64,000 bases of DNA from Tethya wilhelma. Lineage: Eukaryota > Porifera > Demospongiae > Tethyida > Tethyidae. The stretch covers positions 13,498,800-13,562,799 of the forward strand of contig CAXIPT010000001.1 of NCBI GenBank assembly GCA_964030475.1, written 5' to 3'. Below are positions 48,877 through 58,929 of the stretch, in pieces. A program made the position numbers and the translations under genes. Position 1 is the stretch's first letter. Each line of letters opens with the position of its first letter. Under the pieces are notes generated by a model. It worked only from the letters and a program-made list of their open reading frames with translations. It was not told the origin of the DNA and ran no database searches.

Positions 48877-50414
48877 TCATGGGGACTTTGGTTGTGTCGG
48901 CCAGCAGCTATCTTCAGCATTCTTAGAGTCAACAGGATATGCCTGATCATTGCAATAATAACATCATCAATCATGTAAGTATGTATAAGCTCTAAGTCTA
49001 CAATCGTTAACCTGAAGCTCTGCTTCAACGTCTTTGTTGAGTGGGACACAGTCCCCTTCGTGCCAAACCTGCTTGCAATCCACACAGTACTGGATGCTAC
49101 ACTGGCTACAGGAGGTTCTACGTCGGGTTCGTGGAGGAGGGGGCCTCGGCTGGCTCTTGAACAACTTTTGATACCACCTGAGATAAGAATTGCAATGACA
49201 GCATGTACAACAACTTTACACTGTGTAACTGTAAAGTAACTGTTAATAGTGAACTTAAAATCAAATGCCTGTTTTATTGAATGCTTCAGCAAGTAGTTTT
49301 CACAGTCATTATTATAGCCCTTGGTGACTGTACATGCACAGAGCAAGTTACTGTAGTCTATTTGTCCAACCAGCCTAAACTTACATGATCGAAATCTTCG
49401 TTTCTGAAAAAGATGACACATGCCTGACTACAACAAACAAGATGCTATTTGCTGCCTACTGAAGATTTCATGCTCTAAATGATTGTCCATGCAGCAGTTA
49501 AAATTGCTATGGTCTGGTGGCTAGTCAAATCTCAACACGGAATGGCATATAGAGAAGGATATGATGGAGAACACATCTATAAATACTCATAGAGTACAAG
49601 TACAACTCAGTAGCCTCATAAACCAGGCCTTCCACACACACACTGTATATTGCACTTAGCAATAAACATAGTGGGGAAGGCATGAGGCTACAACTCAGTA
49701 CAACTCAGGTCAACAACTAATCCATCCTGAACTTGTGACTAGACTCGTTCTCAGGCTCTCACCTTTGATCTTACACTCACGGTAAGGAAAGAGAGAGAGT
49801 GGTCGGAAACATCACATGAATTTCATCATTGATGACGCAAGAGATGTGACCTTTGACCTCTGCCGCGATCGTACCATTTATGAATGCCTAGCATGAACAA
49901 CTCGAGAGTTAGTAATTTACTGTACTTACCTTGCTAACTTTTATGGTTTTGGCAGCTTAAATGGATTTGTGAATGGTAGCAGCGCTAGTTCAGACTCGCT
50001 GCAACTTGCAGAGGTCAAAGGACGTGTCTACCCTAGTGTCTATCCCCACGTCATTCACATGATATTTCCGACCAGGCTCTCTCCTTCCTTACCGTGAGTG
50101 TAAGGTTAAAGGTGACAGCCTAGGAACGAGGCTACTTGTGACTACAGTATAATCAGGAGCGCATATATGCTTGTGAAAGGGAGGGACTGTACACACAATG
50201 TATACTGTAGTCATACACAATTACTGTGCACACATACTTCAATCCTGCAACAGTTGGAGTAGCTCCCTCTGGTTCTGTGACTTGAGCCTGCTCTGTTCTC
50301 TGTTGCTGGGGATCAATGATGCGTTTACAGGCACACATGATGTTGTCTCCGGGAGGTACGAAAGAATCCATGGCCATTTCCATGAATTTTTTATACTAAG
50401 TGTGTGTGCATGCA

Positions 50415-50456
<42 letters not shown>

Positions 50457-52647
50457 GTTACTGGTCACACACACCACTGAGATGGGTCAGCATAAAATTA
50501 TAGTGATTCACAGATATACCAAAATGTGTACTGTGACAGTGTAGATTAGTCAGCATCTGTAAAATATGTATTGCAGGATAAGCATCAGTACAATACTGAG
50601 GAGTGACAAGTGGAACCATTAACAGCACTGGAAATCACTGTGGCACTGCTCTGCGCTCTACAGATGATCATTATCACTATCACCATAGTCTGTGCTATCT
50701 AGAGTGTCTTTAAAAGTAGGGAAACTGCTATGACCATTATCCATGTACTGAAATTGAGTGTGACCTCAAATATAGGAAGTACAACAATGAAGTACCTCTG
50801 CTGAGTCAGTATGCAGCAAAATCCATTTCAATACATTGTGGTTCAAGCCTCATTCTCAACCTTTTTACAAAAAAAGCTATTTTAGGGAGGGTGCTATTGT
50901 GGACCCTATAATTAGAATACCAATTCACACCCTTGATTGCTAAGCATGCTCCACTGTCTGCAATATACTATAACACATGGATGAGATTAGACCTGCTTCC
51001 TGTTTTGATAAAGATTGATAACTTGTTATAGTTATAGATTCCTTGTGTGCATGCAAAAAAAGGGATACAGTAGTCAATTTTGTACCAAATCTCAAATGGC
51101 AACTCAATGTTCATAATTTGGATTATCTTCAAAGATTTATAATAATATTATCTCAAAGAGAAAACCCTAGTTTCTGATCATAGGAGGTTGTAACAATAAT
51201 GATTGCTAAGTCAACAATATTTTTCTGCCTGATCTGTCCACATTACACACTTACAACCCTTCTGGTTTATGATATCTGCATGAGGCTTTTGTGCCTCTCT
51301 AAGTCAGAGAAAACTTCTTTATGTACTATACATACAGTACCAGTGCACATGTACACAAATACTGGTGTGTATGTGTTTATTATAAGTGCTTACAAAAATT
51401 CTCTCTTCATCCACAATCTTGAAGTGATGGGGGTCGGGCACTGGGGTGTGAGGACAGTCCTCTCCAGGTCCTGGACAGCCAACAGAGAAACCAGCCTCTC
51501 CAAAAGACCTGAACTTGCCAGCACCTAGAAGTTGCTTACACATCAGAGAGAAACAATCAAGACACATTGTGTGTCTTGACTCGCAGGCAAACTTGAACAC
51601 AAGAGGTCTAAAAGAGAAAATGGCAAAATTAAATTAAAACTTTTGTTTGTTACTCCGTACAACATTGATACTTACTTTCTCAGTCCACATTTCATACAAC
51701 CCAATTCACCAACATTGTCTCTGATTTGCCTCAGCAAACAAACTGTAGTACCATCATCACAAGCAGTACATTCAAATACAACAGAGGCCTGAAGTGGAAA
51801 GGACAAATGAAAAACACATGAAGTGACGAGTGACATAAACTTCCTGGGAATGCAATAACATTCTTAAAAGAAGTCTCTAGAAAGTCTATACCTGAACATT
51901 CTCTTTGCCACAAGAGCCACAAGATCCTGACAAGAGTTCAGGAGAAAATTCCCCAGGCTCAAAATGATTCAGAGGTTCGGATGATGATCTCTGAAAGACT
52001 TTGGGCTTAACGTGTGTATATAAAGACACTTCAATTTTAATACATGAAAAAGCAAGTGATGGTCGACTTACATTACGGCACTTAGTTGTTGAACAAACAA
52101 AGACCTCACGTGCTATACCAAGAGCATTGCACGTCTTGCAGAAGCCATAGAGACGATCTAGAACGACCAGAGATAATTATGATGACAGTTGACATTTGAC
52201 AGCTCAAACAAAACCAGCAAATATGAGTGCAATACTATAACATTGATTTTCTAAGACAACCTATATCCATCAAAATCTACTTATAAACGTACCAACATCA
52301 TTAGAAGCAGCTCTAACAAGTGTTGCAGTGTTTCTAACCCTACTACTTCTGATCAGATGAATGGCAGTGACATGTGATGCTTGTGCCAGTGCATCCTGTG
52401 TTGAAAAGAATTCCCTAAAGCATCTTTTTACCACTCTTACCAATCAGCTCACCCCGACTGTCATATCATCTGTTATCTCTAAGCCATGGTAGAGAAATGA
52501 AAGCCCACTAGGATCCTGTTTGAATGCCTCGGCTGCTTTCTGGACAGCTTTTCCAACTTTTAAGTTTCTAGGAAGGTGCAGTACAGTCTTGTTACCCTCA
52601 AAGCTCACAGTAACGACCATCAAATTGTCCCCACCACCAGTAGCCAT
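48877..52647 (-). CDS. PRKN: Parkin homologue lacking RING2 (UBL-RING0-RING1-IBR)
   Basis: Nine exons: 52453-52647, 52293-52395, 52072-52157, 51892-51990, 51676-51788, 51394-51607, 50238-50395, 49012-49177 and 48877-48942. MATGGGDNLMVVTVSFEGN opens a ubiquitin-like domain. RING0 includes LYGFCKTCNALG, VFVCSTTKC and GSCGSCGKENVQ. RING1 follows with CMKCGLRKPLVFKFACESRH and MCLDCFSLMC; the RING1-IBR linker has HHFKIVDEERIF. The IBR is IMCACKRIID ... SCSQCSIQYCVDCK and WHEGDC. The last exon, AYPVDSKNAED, matches the start of parkin's REP region, then a TGA comes 10 codons later. The RING2/Rcat domain with the catalytic cysteine is absent from the 385 bp before ATPAF2. First IBR cysteine pair spacing (CAC) is also unusual. 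Human parkin is 465 residues; this is about 400. Confidence 0.85.
49611..49690. mobile_element. Fold-back element of the TAGCCTCG family, perfect target duplication
   Basis: An 80-bp insert starts TAGCCTCATAAACCAGGCC and ends GGGAAGGCATGAGGCTA. CAACTCAG is repeated exactly on both sides (49603-49610 and 49691-49698). It lies in a parkin intron. Confidence 0.85.
49740..50134. mobile_element. Longest element of the TAGCCTCG family, 395 bp
   Basis: Terminal inverted repeats exceed 60 bp: TAGACTCGTTCTCAGGCT at the left against TAGCCTCGTTCCTAGGCT read from the right, continuing through CACTCACGGTAAGGAA and TGGTCGGAAA. CTTGTGAC flanks both ends exactly (49732-49739, 50135-50142). It has no coding capacity and lies 50 bp from the 80-bp element in the same parkin intron. 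Confidence 0.85.
50401..50455. repeat. (GT)n microsatellite at a minus-strand splice acceptor
   Basis: On the minus strand an AC-rich run leads to ACACACTTAG and parkin exon 50238-50395. The acceptor has no other pyrimidine tract. Confidence 0.75.
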
Positions 52648-52804
52648 CTTTGTCAGTGTTGATCGAGGGGCTTGCCCCTGCGTTGGAGTCGAGTCAGCAT
52701 TTAGCACATTTGCGACGTAAAGCGCATGCGCAGATCAGCTCCACCCACAGTCACAGGATCACCTGATAATTACGATCGATGACACGTAAGCATCAAAACA
52801 AAAG
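52648..52804. promoter_or_regulatory. Shared promoter of parkin and first GH27 gene, GCGCATGCGC element
   Basis: 157 bp separate the divergent starts. AGCGCATGCGCAG at 52721-52733, followed by TCAGCTCCACCCACAG, recurs upstream of GH27 copies 2 and 3. The palindrome GCGCATGCGC fits the animal NRF1 consensus; whether that factor acts here is inference. Confidence 0.5.
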
Positions 52805-54033
52805 ATGAAGCAGCTTATAGTTCTGGGAGTACTCTTGCAATTCAGTTCCATTTGTTACTGTCTGGATAATGGCCTGGGGAGAACTCCACAGATGGGCTGG
52901 AACTCCTGGAATCATTATCACTGTGGAATATCACAAGACATAGTCCAGAAAACAGCTGATGCTTTTGTATCTTCGGGGATTGATAAGTTTGGGTATCAGT
53001 ATGTGAACATTGATGATTGTTGGCAAGTGAGTAGGGACAGTAATGGTGTGATACAGCCAGATCCAAAAACTTTTCCCGACTTTCAAAAGATGATTGATTA
53101 TGTTCACTCCAAAGGATTGAAATTTGGGCTGTACAGTGATGCAGGCTACAAAACCTGTGCAGGTATATATCTGTAATCCCAAATGAGTGTTTGTCAACAC
53201 CTCTCAAGTTTGCCAGATTATAATTTTGTATAATCACTTCAGGTCGTCCTGCTTCATTGGGCTATGAGGATAAAGATGCTCAAACATATGCTTCATGGAA
53301 AGTGGACTATCTGAAATACGACAACTGTAACAATGACAAAACCAAACCTGAAGTGAGATATCCCGTTATGCGAGATGCTCTAAACAAAACAGGTCATCCA
53401 ATATTCTTCTCCTTGTGTGAGTGGGGTGTTGATGATCCAGCCACTTGGGCTCCCAAGGTTGGAAACAGTTGGCGTACAACAGGAGACATTGGAGACAAGT
53501 GGGACAGCATGATTTCCAGAGCAGACCAGAATAACAAATGGGCACAGTATGCTGGACCTGGTGGATGGAATGACCCAGACATGTTGGAGATTGGGAATGG
53601 AGGAATGTCTACTACAGAGTATGAGACCCACTTCAGTCTATGGTGTCTGATGAAAGCTCCACTACTGATAGGTTGTGATGTCACCAGCATGAGTGCTGAC
53701 ACACTTCGTATTCTCACAAACAGTGAGCTGATTGCAATCAACCAAGATAAGCTTGGAGTCCAAGGCAACAAGACTGTGGTGAACAATGATACTAATACTG
53801 AAGTATGGAGTAGTCCATTGGATGGAGGAGCCTGGGTTGTACTGCTTCTCAATCGTGGCAACACCACAACCACCATCACAGCCAAATGGACTGATCTGGG
53901 ACTACCTGCCAGCACTAAAGCTGATGTGCGTGATCTCTGGCAAAAGAAGGATCTTGGCACAATGACTACAAGTGTTAATGCCACTGTACCCATGCATGGA
54001 GTGGCTGTCTTCAAACTCACTCCCGTGAAGTGA
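52805..54033 (+). CDS. GH27 alpha-galactosidase, copy 1
   Basis: Exons 52805-53162 and 53243-54033. [19 protein letters not shown] is a signal peptide, so the enzyme is secreted or lysosomal. Mature sequence begins [20 protein letters not shown], the GH27 opening. The nucleophile lies in VDYLKYDNC and the acid/base in [11 protein letters not shown]; substrate-site motifs [17 protein letters not shown] and [11 protein letters not shown] are present. The C-terminal beta-sandwich ends AVFKLTPVK. It hydrolyses terminal alpha-linked galactose. The YDNC...[14 protein letters not shown] and [10 protein letters not shown] blocks fit plant/Dictyostelium-type enzymes better than animal GLA or NAGA. Confidence 0.93.
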
Positions 54034-54253
54034 ACTAACTGAAATGTTAAACTTCTGCTGCATTTCTGTTTTTTAAAATATTGGGTTTATTGTTGAGTCA
54101 ACCATTGTCAGCTAGCTAGAGCTAGAGCAACGTGAGCACATGCGCAGAATAGCTCCACCCACCGGTACGTGATATGCATGAGATCTGAGTCTGTGGGTCG
54201 GATCGATGATCCGATTAACAATATTTATATTGTTTTAAACTTGTAAAGATAAT

Positions 54254-55471
54254 ATGAAGCAGCTAATAGTTCTGGGCATACTCCTGCGATTCAGCTCCGT
54301 TTGTTTGTGTCTAGATAACGGTCTGGGCAGGACTCCACCGATGGGTTGGAACTCCTGGAATCATTTTAACCGTGGAATTACACAGGACATAGTCGAGAAA
54401 ACAGCTGATGCTTTCATATCTACAGGACTCTACAAATTTGGGTATCAGTACGTGAACATTGACGATTGTTGGCAACTAAGTAGGGACAGTAACGGCATAA
54501 TACAACCAAATCCAAAGACTTTTCCCAGCTTTCAGAAAATGATAGATCATGTTCGTTCCAAAGGGTTGAAATTTGGACTGTACAGTGATTCAGGTTATAG
54601 AACTTGTGCAGGTAGGATAATTATAGCAGTTCTAGAAACTGAGTGTGTATTAAACTGTCTATATCCTCATTTAGGTTTACCAGGATCACTGGGCTATGAA
54701 GAAAAAGATGCTCAAACATATGCTTCGTGGAAAGTGGACTATCTAAAATATGATAACTGCAATCCTGATAAAAGAACATCTGAGGAAAGATATCCAGATA
54801 TGCGAGATGCTCTCAACAAAACAGGTCGTCCAATATTCTACTCTCTATGTAATGGGGGTCGAGAAGATCCGGCCACTTGGGGACGAAAGGTTGGAAACAG
54901 CTGGCGTACAACTCCAGACATCGGAGACAATTGGGACAAAATGATTAATAGAGCAGACTTGAATGATAAATGGGCACAATATGCTGGACCTGGTGGATGG
55001 AATGACCCAGACATGTTGGAGGTTGGGAATGGAGGACTAACCACTACAGAGGATGAGACACACTTTAGTCTTTGGTGTCTCATGAAAGCTCCGCTACTGA
55101 TAGGCTGTGATGTTACTAACATGAGTGCTGACACACTTCGTATCCTCACAAATAGTGAGCTGATTGCCATCAACCAGGATAAGCTTGGAGTCCAAGGCAA
55201 CAAGACTGTGGTGAACAATGATACTAATACCTATACTGAAGTATGGAGTGGTCCATTGAATGGAGGAGCTTGGGTTGTACTGCTTCTCAATCGTGGCAAC
55301 ACTACAACCACCATCACAGCCAAATGGACTGATTTGGGACTACCTGCCAGCACTAAAGCTGATTTGCGTGATCTCTGGCAAAAGAAGGATCTTGGCACAA
55401 TGACCACAAGTGTTAGTGCGAGTGTACCCATGCATGGAGTGGCTGTCTTCAAACTCACTCCTGTAAATTAA
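54254..55471 (+). CDS. GH27 alpha-galactosidase, copy 2
   Basis: Exons 54254-54611 and 54675-55471, with signal peptide [19 protein letters not shown]. Catalytic motifs are kept: YLKYDNC and [11 protein letters not shown]. Variants relative to copy 1 include FNRGITQ for YHCGISQ near the N-terminus, losing a cysteine conserved in the other copies, and a two-residue insertion in NDTNTYTEVW. The 63-nt intron is a multiple of three with no stop, so an unspliced message would stay open. TGCGCAGAATAGCTCCACCC lies about 100 bp upstream (54141-54160). Confidence 0.92.
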   Translation: MKQLIVLGILLRFSSVCLCLDNGLGRTPPMGWNSWNHFNRGITQDIVEKTADAFISTGLYKFGYQYVNIDDCWQLSRDSNGIIQPNPKTFPSFQKMIDHVRSKGLKFGLYSDSGYRTCAGRIIIAVLETECVLNCLYPHLGLPGSLGYEEKDAQTYASWKVDYLKYDNCNPDKRTSEERYPDMRDALNKTGRPIFYSLCNGGREDPATWGRKVGNSWRTTPDIGDNWDKMINRADLNDKWAQYAGPGGWNDPDMLEVGNGGLTTTEDETHFSLWCLMKAPLLIGCDVTNMSADTLRILTNSELIAINQDKLGVQGNKTVVNNDTNTYTEVWSGPLNGGAWVVLLLNRGNTTTTITAKWTDLGLPASTKADLRDLWQKKDLGTMTTSVSASVPMHGVAVFKLTPVN

Positions 55472-55710
55472 ACGTTAACTGTTAAACTGTCTCTTTTTGG
55501 TTTTATGACTTTGATAATAAATTATTGGGTTTAGCCATGGTTTAGCATACAATAAGAGTTAGTCAACAAGCCAGCGAAACAAAAAGCGCATGCGCAGAAT
55601 AGCTCCACCCACCTAACTGTGCGAGCACTGCACTGTCAGGTCACAAGATAAGCATGAGACTTGTTTAAAATTAATTTTGTGTATAGAAAAAATTATTGAA
55701 ACCTACAAAG

Positions 55711-56937
55711 ATGAAGCATTTGATTTTGCAGCTGGGCATACTCTTGCAATTAAGCTTCGTTTGTTTATGTCTGGATAATGGCTTGGGTAGGACTCCACAG
55801 ATGGGCTGGAACTCCTGGAATCATTATCACTGTGGAATTTCACAAGACATAGTCGAGAAAACGGCTGATGCCTTCATATCTTCAGGACTCTACAGATTTG
55901 GGTATCAATATGTAAACATTGATGACTGTTGGCAAGTAAGTAGAGATAACAATAGTGTAATACAGCCGGACCCAAAGACCTTTCCCGACTTTCAAAAGAT
56001 GATTGATCATGTTCACTCCAAAGGATTAAAATTTGGACTGTATAGTGATTCAGGCTACAAAACCTGTGCAGGTAGGATAATTAGTAAAGTAGTAGCTCTA
56101 GAAACTGAGTTTTTATTTTACTGTCTATCAACTTTAGGTCGTCCAGGATCATTGGGCTATGAGGATAAAGATGCTCAAACATATGCTTCATGGAAAGTGG
56201 ATTATCTGAAGTACGATAACTGTTATGCTGATAAAAGAAAACCTGAAGAAAGATATCCTGATATGCGTGATGCTCTAAACAAAACAGGCCATCCAATATT
56301 TTACTCCTTGTGTGAGGGGGGTGCTGATGATCCTGCCACTTGGGCTCCAAAGGTTGGAAACAGCTGGCGTACAACAGGAGACATCAATGACCACTGGGAC
56401 AGTATGATTTCAAGAGCAGATCAGAATAATAAATGGGCACAGTATGCTGGACCTGGTGGATGGAATGACCCAGACATGTTGGAGGTTGGGAATGGTGCAA
56501 TGACCACTACAGAGTATGAGACACACTTCAGCCTATGGTGTCTGATGAAAGCTCCATTACTTATAGGCTGTGACGTTACCAGCATGAGTGCTGACACACT
56601 TCGTATTCTCACAAACCACGAGCTGATTGCCATCAACCAGGATAAATTGGGAGTCCAAGGCAACAAGACTGTGGTGAACAATGATACTAATACTGAAGTA
56701 TGGAGTGGTCCATTGGATGGAGGAGCCTGGGTTGTACTGCTTCTCAATCGTGGCAACACCACAACCACCATCACAGCTAAATGGACTGATCTGGGACTAC
56801 CTGCCAGCACTAAAGCTGATGTGCGTGATCTCTGGCAAATGAAGGATCTTGGCACAATGACTACAAGTGTTAGTGCCAGTGTACCCATGCATGGAGTGGC
56901 TGTTTTCAAACTCACTCCTGTGAAGCAGTTTAACTAG
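55711..56937 (+). CDS. GH27 alpha-galactosidase, copy 3
   Basis: Exons 55711-56071 and 56138-56937. The start is the ATG opening MKHLILQLGILLQLSFVCLC; there is no ATG further upstream in frame. Catalytic YLKYDNC and [11 protein letters not shown] are present. The tail is slightly longer, LTPVKQFN. The 66-nt intron is also a multiple of three and open. AGCGCATGCGCAGAATAGCT occurs at 55585-55604, about 110 bp before the start. N-glycosylation sequons such as NKT and NDT are shared with the other copies. Confidence 0.92.
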   Translation: MKHLILQLGILLQLSFVCLCLDNGLGRTPQMGWNSWNHYHCGISQDIVEKTADAFISSGLYRFGYQYVNIDDCWQVSRDNNSVIQPDPKTFPDFQKMIDHVHSKGLKFGLYSDSGYKTCAGRIISKVVALETEFLFYCLSTLGRPGSLGYEDKDAQTYASWKVDYLKYDNCYADKRKPEERYPDMRDALNKTGHPIFYSLCEGGADDPATWAPKVGNSWRTTGDINDHWDSMISRADQNNKWAQYAGPGGWNDPDMLEVGNGAMTTTEYETHFSLWCLMKAPLLIGCDVTSMSADTLRILTNHELIAINQDKLGVQGNKTVVNNDTNTEVWSGPLDGGAWVVLLLNRGNTTTTITAKWTDLGLPASTKADVRDLWQMKDLGTMTTSVSASVPMHGVAVFKLTPVKQFN

Positions 56938-57130
56938 AAAAGCAGATCTTTCTGTATTAAACAGTTTTGTAACCAAATTAATATTGGGTTATAATGGCAT
57001 TGCTGGTCAAAATTAAAGTCAAACAAGTCACTCACTGTGTGCAGTCTGCAGATCTGTGGTTGTTGTTGAGACAATGACTCCACCCACTGATTAGATCACC
57101 CGCGACGATCAGCGTGGCAAGCAACAAAAG

Positions 57131-58338
57131 ATGAAGCATATAGCTCTGGGACTCGGAGTACTCTTGCAATTAAGTTCCATTTGTTACTGTCTGGATAATG
57201 GTCTGGGCAGGACTCCACAGATGGGCTGGAACTCCTGGAATCATTATCACTGTGGAATATCACAAGACATAGTCCAGAAAACAGCTGATGCTTTTGTATC
57301 TTCTGGCCTTGCTAAGTTTGGGTATCAGTATGTGAACATTGATGATTGTTGGCAAGTGAGCAGGACAGTAACGGTGTGATACAGCCAGATCCAAAGACTT
57401 TTCCCGACTTTCAAAAGATGATTGATTATGTTCACTCCAAAGGATTGAAATTTGGGCTGTACAGTGATGCAGGCTACAAAACTTGTCAAGGTAAAAACAT
57501 AATACATTGTAAGCCAGCAGTTCTAAAGACATGAATGATATCCATTGTAGGTCGTCCTGGATCTTTGGGCTATGAGGAAAAGGATGCTCAAACATATGCT
57601 TCATGGAAAGTGGACTATCTCAAATTAGATGACTGTTATGCTGATCAAAGAACACCTGAAGAAAGATATCCTGTTATGCGAGATGCTCTCAACAAAACAG
57701 GCCGTCCAATATTCTACTCTTTGTGTGATCGTCGAGACAAACCAGCCACTTGGGCTTCAAAAGTTGGAAACAGCTGGCGTGTATCTGGAGACATTCAAGA
57801 CAATTGGGACAATATGATTCTCAGAGCTGACCAAAACAATCCCTTTGCACCATATGCTGGACCTGGTGGATGGAATGACCCAGACATGATGCAGGTTGGG
57901 AATGGAGGAATGACCATTACAGAGGATGAGACACACTTCAGTCTATGGTGTCTGATGAAAGCTCCACTATTGATAGGCTGTGATGTTAGCAATATGAGTG
58001 CTGACACACTTCGTATTCTCACAAACAGTGAGCTGATTGCCATCAACCAGGATAAGCTTGGAGTCCAAGGCAACAAGACCGTGGTGAACAATAATACTAA
58101 TACTGAAGTATGGAGTGGTCCATTGGATGGAGGAGCCTGGGTTGTACTGCTTCTCAATCGTGGCAACACCACAACCACCATCACAGCCAAATGGACTGAT
58201 CTGGGACTACCTGCCAGCACTAAAGCTGATGTGCGTGATCTCTGGCAAAAGAAGGATCTTGGCACAATGACAACAAGTGTTAGTGCCAGTGTACCCATGC
58301 ATGGAGTGGCTGTCTTCAAACTCACTCCTGTAAAGTGA
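57131..58338 (+). pseudogene. GH27 alpha-galactosidase, copy 4, frameshifted
   Basis: Exons 57131-57490 and 57551-58338 match the family, but one G is missing near 57361-57364: GTGAGCAGGACAGTAACGG here, GTGAGTAGGGACAGTAACGG in copies 1 and 5. The frame therefore breaks after DDCWQVS and resumes only in the next frame. Downstream the exon is intact with YLKLDDC and [11 protein letters not shown]; substitutions (LDDC, QVGN, DRRDKPATWA) are the most divergent of the array. One missing base could be a sequencing error, in which case this would be a working gene. Upstream it keeps CTCCACCCAC but not the GCGCATGCGC palindrome. Confidence 0.8.
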
Positions 58339-58929
58339 AGTTTGGATCTGCTACCTTTTTTGTTATATGACCTTTGGTAGAATAATGGGTTATTGTAGTA
58401 TAATGTAATTAATTATAATGATAATAATGGTGTTGCTAGATCAAGCTATAATCTTTTCTGTCCTACAAAAAAATGTTGTTTACATTGGAAAAGTGAAGTG
58501 CACGCGCAGAAAAGTGATGGGACTGGGTCCATTCCAAGCTGGCCACATGGCGATGGGGCACCAAGGCAGAAGACATCTGGATTCATTTGATTTGTCCAAA
58601 GCTGGACTACAAGAAACTGGATTTAGTGATGACAATGACATTTTCGGAAGCTTACTGTTACCAAGATGGAATCAATAAAGCAGCCAACTAGCACAGGTGG
58701 TTAATTTTTGTGACTGAGTAAAAGTTAAGCAACCCAGTGACCAAATCAGTCATAGAGTGGCAATGCATAATTATATCATGTAAAAAAAAAATCATGATCA
58801 GTAGGCTTTACATTATGAATATTGATTTGACCACCCATGATGGTAGGCTGATCACCTGATGAGGATTAAAGTTGAAAGGACACATCTACAGCCAGTCATT
58901 TCCTCAATTGCAAACATCAAAGGCTTCAA
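58339..58929. other. GH27 spacer with conserved coding-like fragment
   Basis: This spacer and the one at 60169-60797 are near-duplicates for about 600 bp up to the next gene's start. Both hold a fragment reading HQGRRHLDSFDLSKAGLQET here and HQSRRHLDSFDLCKAEPQNT in the other. The substitutions look codon-wise. An A-run near 58782 interrupts the similarity slightly. Confidence 0.6.

Noticed and set aside
48693..49421. 242-codon minus-strand frame overlapping the parkin 3' end, considered as a possible RING2 region
   Set aside because: It reads parkin exon 8 in a wrong frame and then hydrophobic low-complexity sequence without Cys/His pairs.
53394..54020. Long antisense frames repeated at every GH27 copy
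   Set aside because: They mirror the sense codons of exon 2 (same position in each copy) and have no independent features.
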